Shown here: in pieces, positions 26,045 to 35,460 of the stretch
Layout of the letters: the number at the start of each line of letters is the position of its first letter
Numbering within the stretch: position 1 is the stretch's first letter
Assembly: GCF_027257875.1 (NCBI RefSeq)
Contig: NZ_JAPVQY010000024.1
Span: 36,463 to 100,462, forward strand
Source: Burkholderia sp. IMCC1007
GTDB taxonomy: Bacteria > Pseudomonadota > Gammaproteobacteria > Burkholderiales > Burkholderiaceae
DNA length: 64,000 bases
Direction: 5' to 3'
Notes under the pieces: generated by a model
What the model saw: the letters and a program-made list of their open reading frames with translations, nothing else
Databases searched by the model: none
What the model was told of the DNA's origin: nothing
Program-made: the position numbers and the translations under genes

Positions 26045-26953
26045 TCAGCCCGCGCGCCGCACCGGCGCCACTTTGGAAAAATACTTCGCGCCCGCGACGC
26101 AGCCGACGACCACGACCGTCACGGCGAGCATCGACGGCGGCACCGTCTCGTGCAGCAGCCCGGCCGCGAGCAGGAAGCCGAAGAACGGCTGCAGCAACTG
26201 CAGTTGGCCGACGCCCGCGATCCCGCCGAGCGCGAGCCCGCGATACCAGAACACGAAGCCGATCAGCATGCTGAACAACGACACGTATGCGAGCCCCCAC
26301 AGCGCGGCGGCGTCGACGCCGTCGAACGTGGCCGGCCACGTGAACCACGTGAGCGGCAGCATCACCGGCAGCGACAGCACCAGCGCCCACGAGATCACCT
26401 GCCAGCCGCCGAGCTGGCGCGACAGGCGCGCGCCTTCCGCGTAACCGAGCCCGCATGCGACGATCGCGGCCAGCATCAGCGCATCGCCGACCACCGACGC
26501 ACTGCCGCCGTTGCGCAGCGCAAACGCGGCCACCGCGCCGCTGCCGAGCAGCGAGAAGATCCAGAACGGCAGCCTCGGCCGTTCGCCGCCGCGCCACACG
26601 CCGAACAGCGCGGTCGCCAGCGGCAGCAGCCCGACGAATACGATCGCGTGCGCGGACGTCACGTGCTTCAACGCAAGCGCGGTCAGCAGCGGAAAACCGA
26701 CCACGACCCCGAGCGCGACGATGACGAGCGACGCGGTCTCGGCGCGCGTGGGCCGCTTCTGCTTCAGCGCGACGAGCAGCGCGAGGCCGAGCACGCCGGC
26801 GATCGTCGCACGCGCAAACGTGAGGAACAGCGGGTCGAGCCCCTGCACCGCGACGCGCGTCGCAGGCAGCGAGCCGCTGAAAATGATCACGCCCAGCAGG
26901 CCGCTGAGCCATCCGTCGGTCGTCTTTTGCACGGCAAATCCTGATCGGAACAA
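26045..26953 (-). CDS. EamA/DMT-family transporter
   Basis: The inner-membrane protein is about 302 aa, with ten hydrophobic helices in two EamA repeats (about 14-140 and 155-290). The first repeat contains SGSLPATRVAVQGLDPLFLTFARATIAG. The start is uncertain: TTG 26953 is used, but GTG 26932 (with GGA upstream) is equally possible. It is divergent from a MocR regulator across a shared operator, a common pairing in which MocR proteins control DMT exporters of amino acids or vitamins. Substrate unknown. Confidence 0.85.
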   Translation of the reverse strand: MFRSGFAVQKTTDGWLSGLLGVIIFSGSLPATRVAVQGLDPLFLTFARATIAGVLGLALLVALKQKRPTRAETASLVIVALGVVVGFPLLTALALKHVTSAHAIVFVGLLPLATALFGVWRGGERPRLPFWIFSLLGSGAVAAFALRNGGSASVVGDALMLAAIVACGLGYAEGARLSRQLGGWQVISWALVLSLPVMLPLTWFTWPATFDGVDAAALWGLAYVSLFSMLIGFVFWYRGLALGGIAGVGQLQLLQPFFGFLLAAGLLHETVPPSMLAVTVVVVGCVAGAKYFSKVAPVRRAG

Positions 26954-27019
26954 GGGGGATGTCCGATGATCCGCCGCCCGCGAAATGCGCGTAAGCTACA
27001 GCCCAATACAATTCCGACA

Positions 27020-27048
27020 AACTGTACTGAACAACTGACCGTACAGTT
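27020..27048. promoter_or_regulatory. Perfect inverted repeat, probable MocR operator
   Basis: AACTGTAC (27020-27027) and GTACAGTT (27041-27048) form a perfect 8-bp inverted repeat with a 13-bp spacer, immediately upstream of the MocR start and within the divergent promoter region. Confidence 0.6.
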
Positions 27049-27059
27049 CGACCTTCGCC

Positions 27060-28541
27060 ATGAGCCAATCCGCCCAGAACCTTGCCCCGCCCGCGGTGTC
27101 GCGCACGCGGGTGGAAACCGTGATGGACACGCTGCGCGCGCGGATCGCGAGCCGCGCGCTGATGCCCGGCGCGCGCGTGCCGTCGATCCGGATGATGGCC
27201 GACGCGCTGCACGTGTCGAAATCGACCGTCGTCGACGCGTACGAACGGCTCGCCAGCGAAGGCGTGCTCGTCGCGCGGCGCGGCTCCGGCTTCTACGTGT
27301 CGGGCCACGCGCCGCCGCTCGCGCTCGCCGAACTCGGGCCGCGCCTCGATCGCGAGCTCGATCCGCTGTGGCTGTCGCGTCAGGCGCTCGAAGCGGCACC
27401 CAGCTCGGTGAAGCCCGGCTGCGGCTGGCTGCCGGCGTCGTGGCTGCCCGACGAGAGCCTGCGCCGCGCGCTGCGCGCCGTGTCGCGCGACGAACCCGAC
27501 GCCCTGACCGACTATGCGACGCCGCTCGGCCTGCCCGCGCTGCGCCAGCAGCTCGCATGGCGCCTCGCGCAGCACGGCATCCATGCGGAGCCCACTCAGA
27601 TCATGCTGACTGACGGCGGCACGCATGCGCTCGATCTCGTGTGCCGGCTGCTGCTGGAGCCCGGCGACACCGTCGTGCTCGACGATCCGTGCTACTTCAA
27701 CTTCCAGGCACTGCTGCGCGCGCATCGTGCGCGGATCGTCAGCGTCCCTTACACGCAGCACGGCCCCGATCTCGCGCGCTTCGAACAGGTACTCGTCGAG
27801 CATCGGCCGCGCCTCTACATCACGAACGCGGCGCTGCACAACCCGACCGGCGCGACGCTTGCGCCGCCGGTCGCGCATCGGCTGCTGACGCTCGCGGCCG
27901 AGCATGGGCTGCTGATCGTCGAGGACGACATCTTCGCGGACTTCGAGAGCACGCCCGCGCCGCGCCTCGCCGCGTTCGACGGGCTGTCGCGCGTCGTGTC
28001 GATCGGCAGCTTCTCGAAGACGCTGTCGGCCGCGATCCGCTGCGGCTATGTCGCCGCGCGACCGGAATGGATCGACGCGCTCGTCGACCTGAAGCTCGCG
28101 ACGTCGTTCGGCAATGCGCAGATCGGCGCGAATGTCGTGCACCGGCTGCTCGTCGACGGCACGTACCGGCGCCATCTCGACAGCCTGCGCGCGCATCTCG
28201 CGGACGCGATGGGCGAGACGATCCGGCGGCTCGCGCGCGCCGGGCTCCGGATCTGGACCGAACCGCGCGGCGGCCTGTTCGTATGGGCGGAGTTGCCCGA
28301 CGGGCTCGACGCCGCGCACGTCGCGCGCCACGCGCTCGATCACGACGTGGTGCTCGCACCGGGGAACGTGTTCAGCGCGGCGCGCACCGCGACGTCGTTC
28401 ATGCGCTTCAACGTGTCGCGCTGCAAAGGGCCGGCGGTGTTCGATGCGCTTGCGCGGGCGATGGATGCGGCGCGGGCAGCCGCGCACGATCCCGAAACGC
28501 CGCCGCCCGGTGCGCGCAGTCGCGTGCGAACCGTGTCCTAG
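27060..28541 (+). CDS. MocR-family regulator (GntR HTH fused to aminotransferase-like domain)
   Basis: The 493-aa protein has a GntR winged helix (about 20-85, ARVPSIRMMADALHVSKSTVVDAYERLASEGVL), a linker, and a fold type I aminotransferase-like domain (about 125-470). The PLP lysine is in GSFSKTLSAAIRCGYV, and NAALHNPTGATL is the usual aminotransferase segment. MocR proteins sense PLP or amino-acid adducts and usually do not catalyse transamination. It is expected to regulate the divergent EamA exporter and itself through the 27020-27048 repeat. Confidence 0.92.
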   Translation: MSQSAQNLAPPAVSRTRVETVMDTLRARIASRALMPGARVPSIRMMADALHVSKSTVVDAYERLASEGVLVARRGSGFYVSGHAPPLALAELGPRLDRELDPLWLSRQALEAAPSSVKPGCGWLPASWLPDESLRRALRAVSRDEPDALTDYATPLGLPALRQQLAWRLAQHGIHAEPTQIMLTDGGTHALDLVCRLLLEPGDTVVLDDPCYFNFQALLRAHRARIVSVPYTQHGPDLARFEQVLVEHRPRLYITNAALHNPTGATLAPPVAHRLLTLAAEHGLLIVEDDIFADFESTPAPRLAAFDGLSRVVSIGSFSKTLSAAIRCGYVAARPEWIDALVDLKLATSFGNAQIGANVVHRLLVDGTYRRHLDSLRAHLADAMGETIRRLARAGLRIWTEPRGGLFVWAELPDGLDAAHVARHALDHDVVLAPGNVFSAARTATSFMRFNVSRCKGPAVFDALARAMDAARAAAHDPETPPPGARSRVRTVS

Positions 28542-28608
28542 GGCACGTTCCCCTGTTTGGAAAAATTCATTCGAGGGGCTGGCGCGTGATTAGCGTGAAC
28601 ACGCCCTT

Positions 28609-30039
28609 CTAGTCGGCGTCGCGGGCGGAGTCGGACAGGATCAGGCGGTCCGGCACACTCGCCAGCGCGCCGCGCGACGCGACGTAGTACAGCAGGCCCG
28701 GCACGACGATGCCGACGATCCACGACACGTCGACGCCTCCCAACGCATCGACCCACGGCCCGGTGTAAAACCCCGTCGCGACGAACGGCATCTGCACGAG
28801 CACGCCGACCGCATAGACCGCGATGCCGACGACGTTCCAGCGGCCGTACCGGCCGTCCGGGTCGAACAATGCCGGCACGTCGTAACGCTCGCGCGTGACG
28901 CAGTAATAGTCGACGAGGTTGATCGCGCTCCACGGCGTGAAGAACACCAGCAGAAACAGCAGGAACGACGAGAACGCCTTCAGGAAATCGTGCTGCCCGG
29001 CCAGGGCGATCCCGCTCGACGCGGCAACGGTCAGCAGCACGAACGCGATGCGCGTGCGCGGCGAGATCTCGCGCCGTCCGCCGAAGCCTGTCAGGATCGC
29101 CGCAACCGACATCACGCTGCCGTACGCGTTGAGCGTCGTGATCGTGAGCTTGCCCAGCGCGATCGTCAAATAGAGCACGGCAGCGATCGCGCCGGTCGCG
29201 CCGAGGCCGACGATGAACGCGACCTCGTGCCCGGAGAAGCGGTCGCCGGCGAGCGCGGCGGCAAGCACACCGAAGGTCATCGATACCTGCGCGCCGATCA
29301 CGGTGCCGCAGAACACCGCGGCAAAGGTCTTGACGGGCGACGTCGCTCTGGGCAGGTAACGGGAATAGTCGGCGACGTACGGTCCGTACGCGATCTGCCA
29401 CGATGCGGACAACGACACCGCGAGCAGGAACGATGCGGGCGTGAAGTGGCGATTCGCGAGCAACGCGCCGAACGCGTGCCCGTGCAGCAGGCTCGCAAAC
29501 AGATACAGGAACGCGAGCGTGCCGACGATGCTCGATACGCGGCCCATTGCATGAATCGTCCGGTAGCCGAGACCGGTGAGCAGAACGACGAACGCGGAGA
29601 AGATCAGGATCGCGGCGGCATGGCCGACGTGCAGCAATTCGCCGATCGCCTGCCCGGCGAGGACCGTTCCGCCCGCCGAGAATCCGACATACATCACGCA
29701 GACCAGTGCGAGCGGCACGATCGCACCGTACACGCCGAATTGCACGCGACTCGATACCATCTGCGGCAGCCCGAGCTGCGGCCCTTGCGCCCCGTGCAGC
29801 GCCATCACCGCGCCGCCGAGTATCTGGCCTGCGAGCAAACCAATCAGCGACCAGAACACGTCGCCGCCGAGCACCACCGCCAGCGCGCCGACGACGACTG
29901 CCGTGACCTGCAGGTTCGCGCCGAACCACAGGGTAAATTGACTGAACAGGTTGCCGTGGCGCTCGGCATCGGGAATATGGTCGATCGAGCGACGCTCGAT
30001 CAGCGTCGGATTGGCGACAGGTGTAGCGGTACGTTCCAT
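28609..30039 (-). CDS. NCS1-family permease (purine/cytosine permease type)
   Basis: This membrane protein is 476 aa with about 12 helices. The start at 30039 (MERTATPVANPTLIERRSIDHIP) has AGGAG upstream. The N-terminal IPDAERHGNLFSQFTLWFGANLQVTAVVVGAL is the NCS1 signature, as in CodB and related permeases. Cation-coupled uptake of a nucleobase or similar N-heterocycle is expected. It lies 144 nt beyond the end of etfA on the same strand, so it could be the last gene of the acyl-CoA unit. Substrate unproven. Confidence 0.87.
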   Translation of the reverse strand: MERTATPVANPTLIERRSIDHIPDAERHGNLFSQFTLWFGANLQVTAVVVGALAVVLGGDVFWSLIGLLAGQILGGAVMALHGAQGPQLGLPQMVSSRVQFGVYGAIVPLALVCVMYVGFSAGGTVLAGQAIGELLHVGHAAAILIFSAFVVLLTGLGYRTIHAMGRVSSIVGTLAFLYLFASLLHGHAFGALLANRHFTPASFLLAVSLSASWQIAYGPYVADYSRYLPRATSPVKTFAAVFCGTVIGAQVSMTFGVLAAALAGDRFSGHEVAFIVGLGATGAIAAVLYLTIALGKLTITTLNAYGSVMSVAAILTGFGGRREISPRTRIAFVLLTVAASSGIALAGQHDFLKAFSSFLLFLLVFFTPWSAINLVDYYCVTRERYDVPALFDPDGRYGRWNVVGIAVYAVGVLVQMPFVATGFYTGPWVDALGGVDVSWIVGIVVPGLLYYVASRGALASVPDRLILSDSARDAD

Positions 30040-30183
30040 GCTCGGCTCCTGACCGGTGGAAAACTGCGCTTGGGGGGTTCGCTCGGACCGCGTTATCAGG
30101 CTACGGTCCGAGCGTGAATCGCGTGCCGGTCGCGACGACACGGCATGCGGGCAGGATCGATGGATCCTGATGGGTTGCAGCGA

Positions 30184-31128
30184 TCAGAGCGACGCCGTCA
30201 GTTGGGGGACGAGTTCGTGCAGATCGCCGACGAGGCCGTAGTCGGCCACGCTGAAGATCGGTGCTTCCGGATCCTTGTTGATCGCGACGATCACCTTCGA
30301 ATCCTTCATGCCGGCCAGATGCTGGATCGCACCCGAGATGCCCACCGCGATGTACAGCTGCGGCGCGACGATCTTGCCGGTCTGGCCCACTTGATAGTCG
30401 TTCGGCACGTAGCCTGCGTCGACTGCCGCGCGCGATGCGCCGAGCGCTGCCGACAGCTTGTCCGCCAGCGGCTCCAGCACCTTCGTGTAGTTTTCGCCGC
30501 TGCCCAGACCGCGGCCGCCCGACACGATGATGCTTGCCGACGTCAGCTCCGGACGGTCCAGCTTCGTCACTTCACGGCTCACGAACTGCGACTTGCCTGC
30601 GTCCGCTGCCGCTTCGATCTTCTCGACCGACGCGCTGCCGCCTTCCGCTGCAACCGGATCGAAACCTGTTGCGCGCACCGTAATCACCTTGATCGGGTCG
30701 CTCGACTGCACCGTCGCGATCGCGTTACCCGCGTAGATCGGACGCTCGAACGTGTCAGCCGAATCCACTGCCGTGATGTCCGAGATCTGCGCAACGTCCA
30801 GCTTCGCGGCGATACGCGGCGCGATGTTCTTGCCGTAGGCGGTGGCCGGCGCGAGGATGTGCGAGTAGTCCTTCGCGATGTTCAGCGCGGTCGCTTCGAT
30901 GTTTTCCGCCAGGCCTGCGGCCAGTTGCGGTGCGTCGGCCAGCAAGACCTTGCCGACACCTGCAATCTTCACTGCCGCATCGGCCGCGGCTTGCGCGTTG
31001 TGGCCTGCGACCAGCACGTGGATGTCACCGCCGACGAATTTGCCAACTTCGGCCGCCGCTGCCACTGTGTTCAGCGTCACGGCCTTGATCGACGCGTTGT
31101 CGTGTTCTGCAATCACCAGAATCGTCAT
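30184..31128 (-). CDS. etfA: Electron transfer flavoprotein alpha subunit
   Basis: The 314-aa protein has an N-terminal ETF domain and the C-terminal FAD-binding domain (about 190-314). [58 protein letters not shown], and [22 protein letters not shown] are visible. It accepts electrons from acyl-CoA dehydrogenases and passes them to ETF-ubiquinone oxidoreductase. It follows etfB by 16 nt and an acyl-CoA dehydrogenase gene beyond. Confidence 0.95.
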   Translation of the reverse strand: MTILVIAEHDNASIKAVTLNTVAAAAEVGKFVGGDIHVLVAGHNAQAAADAAVKIAGVGKVLLADAPQLAAGLAENIEATALNIAKDYSHILAPATAYGKNIAPRIAAKLDVAQISDITAVDSADTFERPIYAGNAIATVQSSDPIKVITVRATGFDPVAAEGGSASVEKIEAAADAGKSQFVSREVTKLDRPELTSASIIVSGGRGLGSGENYTKVLEPLADKLSAALGASRAAVDAGYVPNDYQVGQTGKIVAPQLYIAVGISGAIQHLAGMKDSKVIVAINKDPEAPIFSVADYGLVGDLHELVPQLTASL

Positions 31129-31144
31129 TTCTTTGCGCTCCCTC

Positions 31145-31897
31145 TCACAGCACCTTGGCTTCGGCCTTCAGCTTCTCGACCAGCGTCTTCACGTCCGGCA
31201 CCTTCACGCCGGCCGCGCGCTTCGGCGGCTCGACCACCTTCAGCGTCTTCAGACGCGGCGCGACGTCCACGCCGAGGTCTTCCGGCTTCACCGTTTCCAG
31301 CGGCTTCTTCTTCGCCTTCATGATGTTCGGCAGCGTCACGTAGCGCGGCTCGTTCAGACGCAGGTCGGTGGTCACGACTGCGGGCAGTTGAAGCGACAGC
31401 GTTTCCGCGCCGCCGTCGACTTCACGCGCAACCGTCAAGCGGCCATCGACGACCGTGACCTTCGACGCGAACGTCGCTTGCGGCAGACCCGCCAGCGCAG
31501 CGAGCATCTGGCCCGTCTGGTTCGAATCGTCGTCGATCGCCTGCTTGCCGAGGATCACCAACTGCGGCTGTTCCTTGTCGACCAGCGCCTTCAGGATCTT
31601 CGCGACAGCCAGCGGCTCGACGCTGTCGTTCGACTCGACCAGGATCGCGCGATCCGCGCCGATCGCCAGCGCCGTACGCAGCGTTTCCTGCGCTTGCGCC
31701 ACGCCCACCGACACGGCGATCACTTCCGTTGCAACGCCCGCTTCCTTTAACCGCACCGCTTCTTCAATTGCAATCTCATCGAACGGATTCATCGACATCT
31801 TCACGTTCGCGACGTCGACGCCGGACTGGTCGGATTTCACGCCGACCTTCACATTCGCGTCGACCACTCTTTTCACAGCCACCAGTACTTTCACCAC
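31145..31897 (-). CDS. etfB: Electron transfer flavoprotein beta subunit
   Basis: The 250-aa protein starts [38 protein letters not shown] and the signature [14 protein letters not shown] near the C-terminus are typical. It binds AMP and pairs with EtfA. Order acd-etfB-etfA on the minus strand suggests that the pair serves the adjacent dehydrogenase. Confidence 0.95.
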   Translation of the reverse strand: MVKVLVAVKRVVDANVKVGVKSDQSGVDVANVKMSMNPFDEIAIEEAVRLKEAGVATEVIAVSVGVAQAQETLRTALAIGADRAILVESNDSVEPLAVAKILKALVDKEQPQLVILGKQAIDDDSNQTGQMLAALAGLPQATFASKVTVVDGRLTVAREVDGGAETLSLQLPAVVTTDLRLNEPRYVTLPNIMKAKKKPLETVKPEDLGVDVAPRLKTLKVVEPPKRAAGVKVPDVKTLVEKLKAEAKVL

Positions 31898-31925
31898 GCG
31901 TCTCCTTGTTCGATTTCACGTGCCG

Positions 31926-33065
31926 TCATGCCAGCATCGTGCGTGCAATCACCGTGCGCTGGATCTCCGACGATCCCTCGTAGATCCGCAGAATGCGGGC
32001 GTCCCGGACGAGTCGTTCGATCCGCATTTCGCGCGTGAACCCATAGCCGCCGTGAATCTGCAGTGCCGCGTCGGTCACGAACGCAACCATCTCCGACGCG
32101 TACAGCTTCGCCATCGACGCCATGTCCGTAAACGGCTCGCCGGCAGCGCGCCGCGCCGCGGCCTGCAGCGTCAGCAGCCATGCGGCTTCGAGCTGCGTCT
32201 TCATGTCGGCGAATCGCCATTGCAGCCCCTGCTTGTTCGCCAGTGCCTCGCCGCCAACGTGACGCTGTTTCGCCCAGTCGATCGCGTCGCCCAGCGCGGC
32301 TTCAGCAATCCCGAGGCTCGTCGCCGCGACGTCGAGCCGGCTGCTGTCGAGCACCTTCATCGCGGTGCGAAAGCCGCTCCCTTCATCGCCGAGCCGGTTC
32401 GATGCCGGCACCATGCAATCGAATGCGACTTCGTGCGCGGGCGCGCCGTGAATGCCCATCAGCCTCTCCGGCGACGACACCGACACGCCGCGCGTATCGC
32501 GATCGACAACGAACGCGCTGATGCCGCGCGTCCCGAGCTCGGGCGAGGTTTTCGCATAGACGACGATGAACTGCGCGGCATCGGCGTTCGAGATGAAGTG
32601 CTTGACGCCGCGAATCCGGTAGTTGTCGCCGTCGCGCACGGCCTGTGTCGTCATGCCGGCCGGATTGGAGCCGGCCTGCGGCTCGGTCAGCGCAAACGCG
32701 CCCAGCTTCGCGCCGCTTGCGGCGTCGGGCAGGTAGCGTGCGCGCAACGCGTCGTCACCGCCGATCAGCACCGAATCCGTTGCCAGGTAGTGCGCGCCGA
32801 TCATCGACGACGTCGCCGCACACGCGTTCGCGATCTCGGCCAGCGACAGGATGATCGCGGCCGGCGATGCGCCGGCTCCGCCCCAGCGCTCCGGCAGGTT
32901 CATCCCCATCACGCCGAGTTCGGCCAGCGCGGGCACGTAACGCGTGGTCGACGTCTCGTCGCGATCGACCTGCGCCGCGTGCGGTGCAAGTTCGGCTTGG
33001 GCGAAGCGGCGGATCGCGTCGGCAATTTCGAGGTCGGCATCGCCGACGCCCAGTCGTTTAAGCAT
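31926..33065 (-). CDS. Acyl-CoA dehydrogenase
   Basis: The 379-aa FAD enzyme has the acyl-CoA dehydrogenase middle-domain segment FALTEPQAGSNPAGMTT. SRLDVAATSLGIAEAALGDAIDWAKQR and the C-terminal RILRIYEGSSEIQRTVIARTML follow, where Glu in YEG is the usual catalytic base. It introduces an alpha-beta double bond into an acyl-CoA and passes electrons to EtfBA encoded downstream. Its start overlaps the CoA-transferase stop by 8 nt, so the two are translationally coupled. The acyl chain is unknown. Confidence 0.92.
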   Translation of the reverse strand: MLKRLGVGDADLEIADAIRRFAQAELAPHAAQVDRDETSTTRYVPALAELGVMGMNLPERWGGAGASPAAIILSLAEIANACAATSSMIGAHYLATDSVLIGGDDALRARYLPDAASGAKLGAFALTEPQAGSNPAGMTTQAVRDGDNYRIRGVKHFISNADAAQFIVVYAKTSPELGTRGISAFVVDRDTRGVSVSSPERLMGIHGAPAHEVAFDCMVPASNRLGDEGSGFRTAMKVLDSSRLDVAATSLGIAEAALGDAIDWAKQRHVGGEALANKQGLQWRFADMKTQLEAAWLLTLQAAARRAAGEPFTDMASMAKLYASEMVAFVTDAALQIHGGYGFTREMRIERLVRDARILRIYEGSSEIQRTVIARTMLA

Positions 33066-34332
33066 CGTTCATCTCCTGATGGATTTCGGTCTGTCGCGAC
33101 GGTTCGGCAGCGCCGCCGTCGGTCATGTCGGGTGCCGCGTAAATCACGCCGGCCTTCGCCAGTGCGGCGATCGTTGCGTCGTCGAGGCCGAGCACCCGCC
33201 CAAGCACCGTGTGCGTGTGTTCGCCGAGTTGCGGTGCGCGGGTGGTGCGGGTGTCGGGATACGCGGAAAATTTCAACGGTTGCGCGGGCAACCGGATCGG
33301 CGAGCCGTCGGCCGCGGTGGTATCGACGAGCAGGCGCCGTGTACGCGCCTGCTCGCTTTCGAGCGCTTGACGGATGTTCCGGATCGGCGCGACCGGAATG
33401 CCCGCCGCGGCCAGCGCCGCGTTGACCTCGTCGACCGAGCGCATCGCGGCCCACTGCTCGATGTACGCGCGCAACGCCGCTTCGTGTTCACAGCGCAACG
33501 TGTCGGACGCGAAACGTGGATCGTCTGCCAGCGCCGGCTGGCCGATCGTGTCGGCAAGCAAGCCGAACAGCTTGTTATTGAGTACCGCGACGACGAAATG
33601 GCCATCCGCGGCACGATAGGCGCCGAACGGCGCGGACGTCGGGTGACGATTGCCGACGCGCTGCGGCGCAACGCCAGTGGTCGCGTAACGCGCGACGAGC
33701 GCCGCGGTGAGACTCGTCGTCGCATCGAACATCGACACGTCGACGTGCGTGCCCTGTCCGGTGCGATCGCGCGCGACCAGCGCCGCGAGCACGCCCCATG
33801 ACGCAAAAATCCCGCTGACCACATCGGACACCGAATCGCCGACGAGTGTCGGCTCGCCGTCGGGTGCGCCGGTCGCATCCATCAGCCCGCACATCGCCTG
33901 CAGGATGATGTCGTAGGCCGGCCGGCGCGATTCCGGGCCGGTCTGCCCGAATCCGGACACGCTTGCGTACACCAGCGCCGGATTGCGCGCCGACAGCGTC
34001 GCGTAACCGATCCCGAGCCGATCGGCCACGCCGGGGCGAAAGTTCTCGACGACGACATCCGCAGCGGCGCACAGCGACTGCGCGAGGGCCTGACCGTCGG
34101 ACGTCTTCATGTCGATCACGACACTGCGCTTGTTGCGGTTCATCGCGCCGAACAGCCCGCTCTCGCCGTTCGCGAACGGGCCGATCGCCCGGTAGTCGTC
34201 GCCCGCGGGCGGCTCGATCTTGATCACATCGGCACCGAGGTCGCCGAGCAACGCCGAACACAGCGGCCCCGCCAGCACCCGGGAAAAATCGATCACACGT
34301 ATGCCGTCGAGCGGCAGCCTGGACACAGTCAC
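33058..34332 (-). CDS. CaiB/BaiF family III CoA-transferase
   Basis: The 424-aa protein begins LPLDGIRVIDFSRVLAGPLCSALLGDLGADVIKIEPP, the family III start. VVENFRPGVADRLGIGY and a C-terminal GEHTHTVLGRVLGLDD are also typical. It transfers CoA from a donor acyl-CoA to a carboxylic acid, providing substrate for the coupled dehydrogenase. It is first in the operon and divergent from a LysR gene, which probably controls it. Confidence 0.92.
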   Translation of the reverse strand: MTVSRLPLDGIRVIDFSRVLAGPLCSALLGDLGADVIKIEPPAGDDYRAIGPFANGESGLFGAMNRNKRSVVIDMKTSDGQALAQSLCAAADVVVENFRPGVADRLGIGYATLSARNPALVYASVSGFGQTGPESRRPAYDIILQAMCGLMDATGAPDGEPTLVGDSVSDVVSGIFASWGVLAALVARDRTGQGTHVDVSMFDATTSLTAALVARYATTGVAPQRVGNRHPTSAPFGAYRAADGHFVVAVLNNKLFGLLADTIGQPALADDPRFASDTLRCEHEAALRAYIEQWAAMRSVDEVNAALAAAGIPVAPIRNIRQALESEQARTRRLLVDTTAADGSPIRLPAQPLKFSAYPDTRTTRAPQLGEHTHTVLGRVLGLDDATIAALAKAGVIYAAPDMTDGGAAEPSRQTEIHQEMNDA

Positions 34333-34451
34333 GGCATCTTTCTCCTGAAGGTCGGGCCGAGTCGGCCGATGCAGTGATTCTGTTCGAGCGGGGCAATCAG
34401 ATAAAATATCGGAATAAATTAACGCCTATAAGATTTTCATATGGGTTCGCC

Positions 34452-35363
34452 ATGGCTCTGTCGCTGAGACTGCTTCGTTATTTCGTCGCCGCCGCCGAAT
34501 CGGGCAGCACGACCGCCGCCGCGGTCCAGCTCAGCGTGTCGCAACCGTCGATCTCGGTGGCGATCCGCGAGCTCGAGGCGCTGTTCGACGACCCGCTGTT
34601 CACGCGGGGCGCGGGCACGCGGATGACGCTCACGCATTTCGGCGAACGCAAGCTCGCCGAGGCGCGCCAGTTGCTGGCGTCGGCGTCCGCATTCGCGACC
34701 GACGACATCGGTGACGAGCCGGGCGGCGTCGTCCATATCGGCGTATTCAGCACGATCGCGCCGGTCTATTTGCCACGCTTGCTGGAACTCGCGCAGCAGC
34801 GCCATCCGCGCCTCGAAATCCGTTTCGTGGAAGGCGATCTGGCGCAACTCGACCTTGCACTGCACAAGCAGCAGATCGATTTCGCGTTGATGTACGACGT
34901 CGGCCTGCCCGAAGACATCGAGCGCGAGTGCCTCGCTGAATTGCGGCCCTATGCGCTCGTACCGGCCGGGTCCGCGCTCGCGAAACGCAAGCGCGCGATT
35001 TCGCTGCGCGATCTCGCCGCGTATCCGGTGATCCTGATCGACCTGCCGCACAGCCGCGACTTCCTGATGGCGCCGTTCTGGCAATGCGGCTTGTCGCCGA
35101 ACGTCCGCTATCGCGTGGTCTCGATCGAACTGGTCCGGGCAATGGTCGCGAGCGGGCTCGGCGTGTCGCTGCTGATCACGCAAAGCCCGGCGGTCACGCG
35201 CTCGCCGCTCGTCGTCGAATGTGCGATTCGGGAATCGACCGTGATCCAGCCGCTGGTGATCGCACGTCTGGCGCGTGCGGCACGCACGCGTGCGTCGGAA
35301 ATCGCCGCGAGTTGTGTGCGCGACGCAGTCGCCGATGCGATGCGTACACGAACCGGGCCTTGA
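34452..35363 (+). CDS. LysR-family regulator of the CoA-transferase/acd/etf unit
   Basis: The product is 303 aa from MALSLRLLRYFVAAAESGSTTAAAVQLSVSQPSISVAIRELE. The upstream in-frame codons to 34374 lack LysR similarity. A substrate-binding domain spans about 90-295. The 119-bp divergent gap with the CoA-transferase is AT-rich. Inducer unknown. Confidence 0.88.
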   Translation: MALSLRLLRYFVAAAESGSTTAAAVQLSVSQPSISVAIRELEALFDDPLFTRGAGTRMTLTHFGERKLAEARQLLASASAFATDDIGDEPGGVVHIGVFSTIAPVYLPRLLELAQQRHPRLEIRFVEGDLAQLDLALHKQQIDFALMYDVGLPEDIERECLAELRPYALVPAGSALAKRKRAISLRDLAAYPVILIDLPHSRDFLMAPFWQCGLSPNVRYRVVSIELVRAMVASGLGVSLLITQSPAVTRSPLVVECAIRESTVIQPLVIARLARAARTRASEIAASCVRDAVADAMRTRTGP

Positions 35364-35421
35364 AACAACGGACTACCCGCAGTGCGCGGTGTACCGCGTG
35401 CACGACGCGCACCGGCGTCGC

Positions 35422-35451
35422 CGGAGTGACGTGCGCTGGCGCATCACTCCG
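35422..35451. terminator. Hairpin between convergent lysR and nadV genes
   Basis: A perfect 8-bp repeat (35422-35429 with 35444-35451) lies between the two convergent stops. Confidence 0.45.
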
Positions 35452-35460
35452 ACGCGTGTG

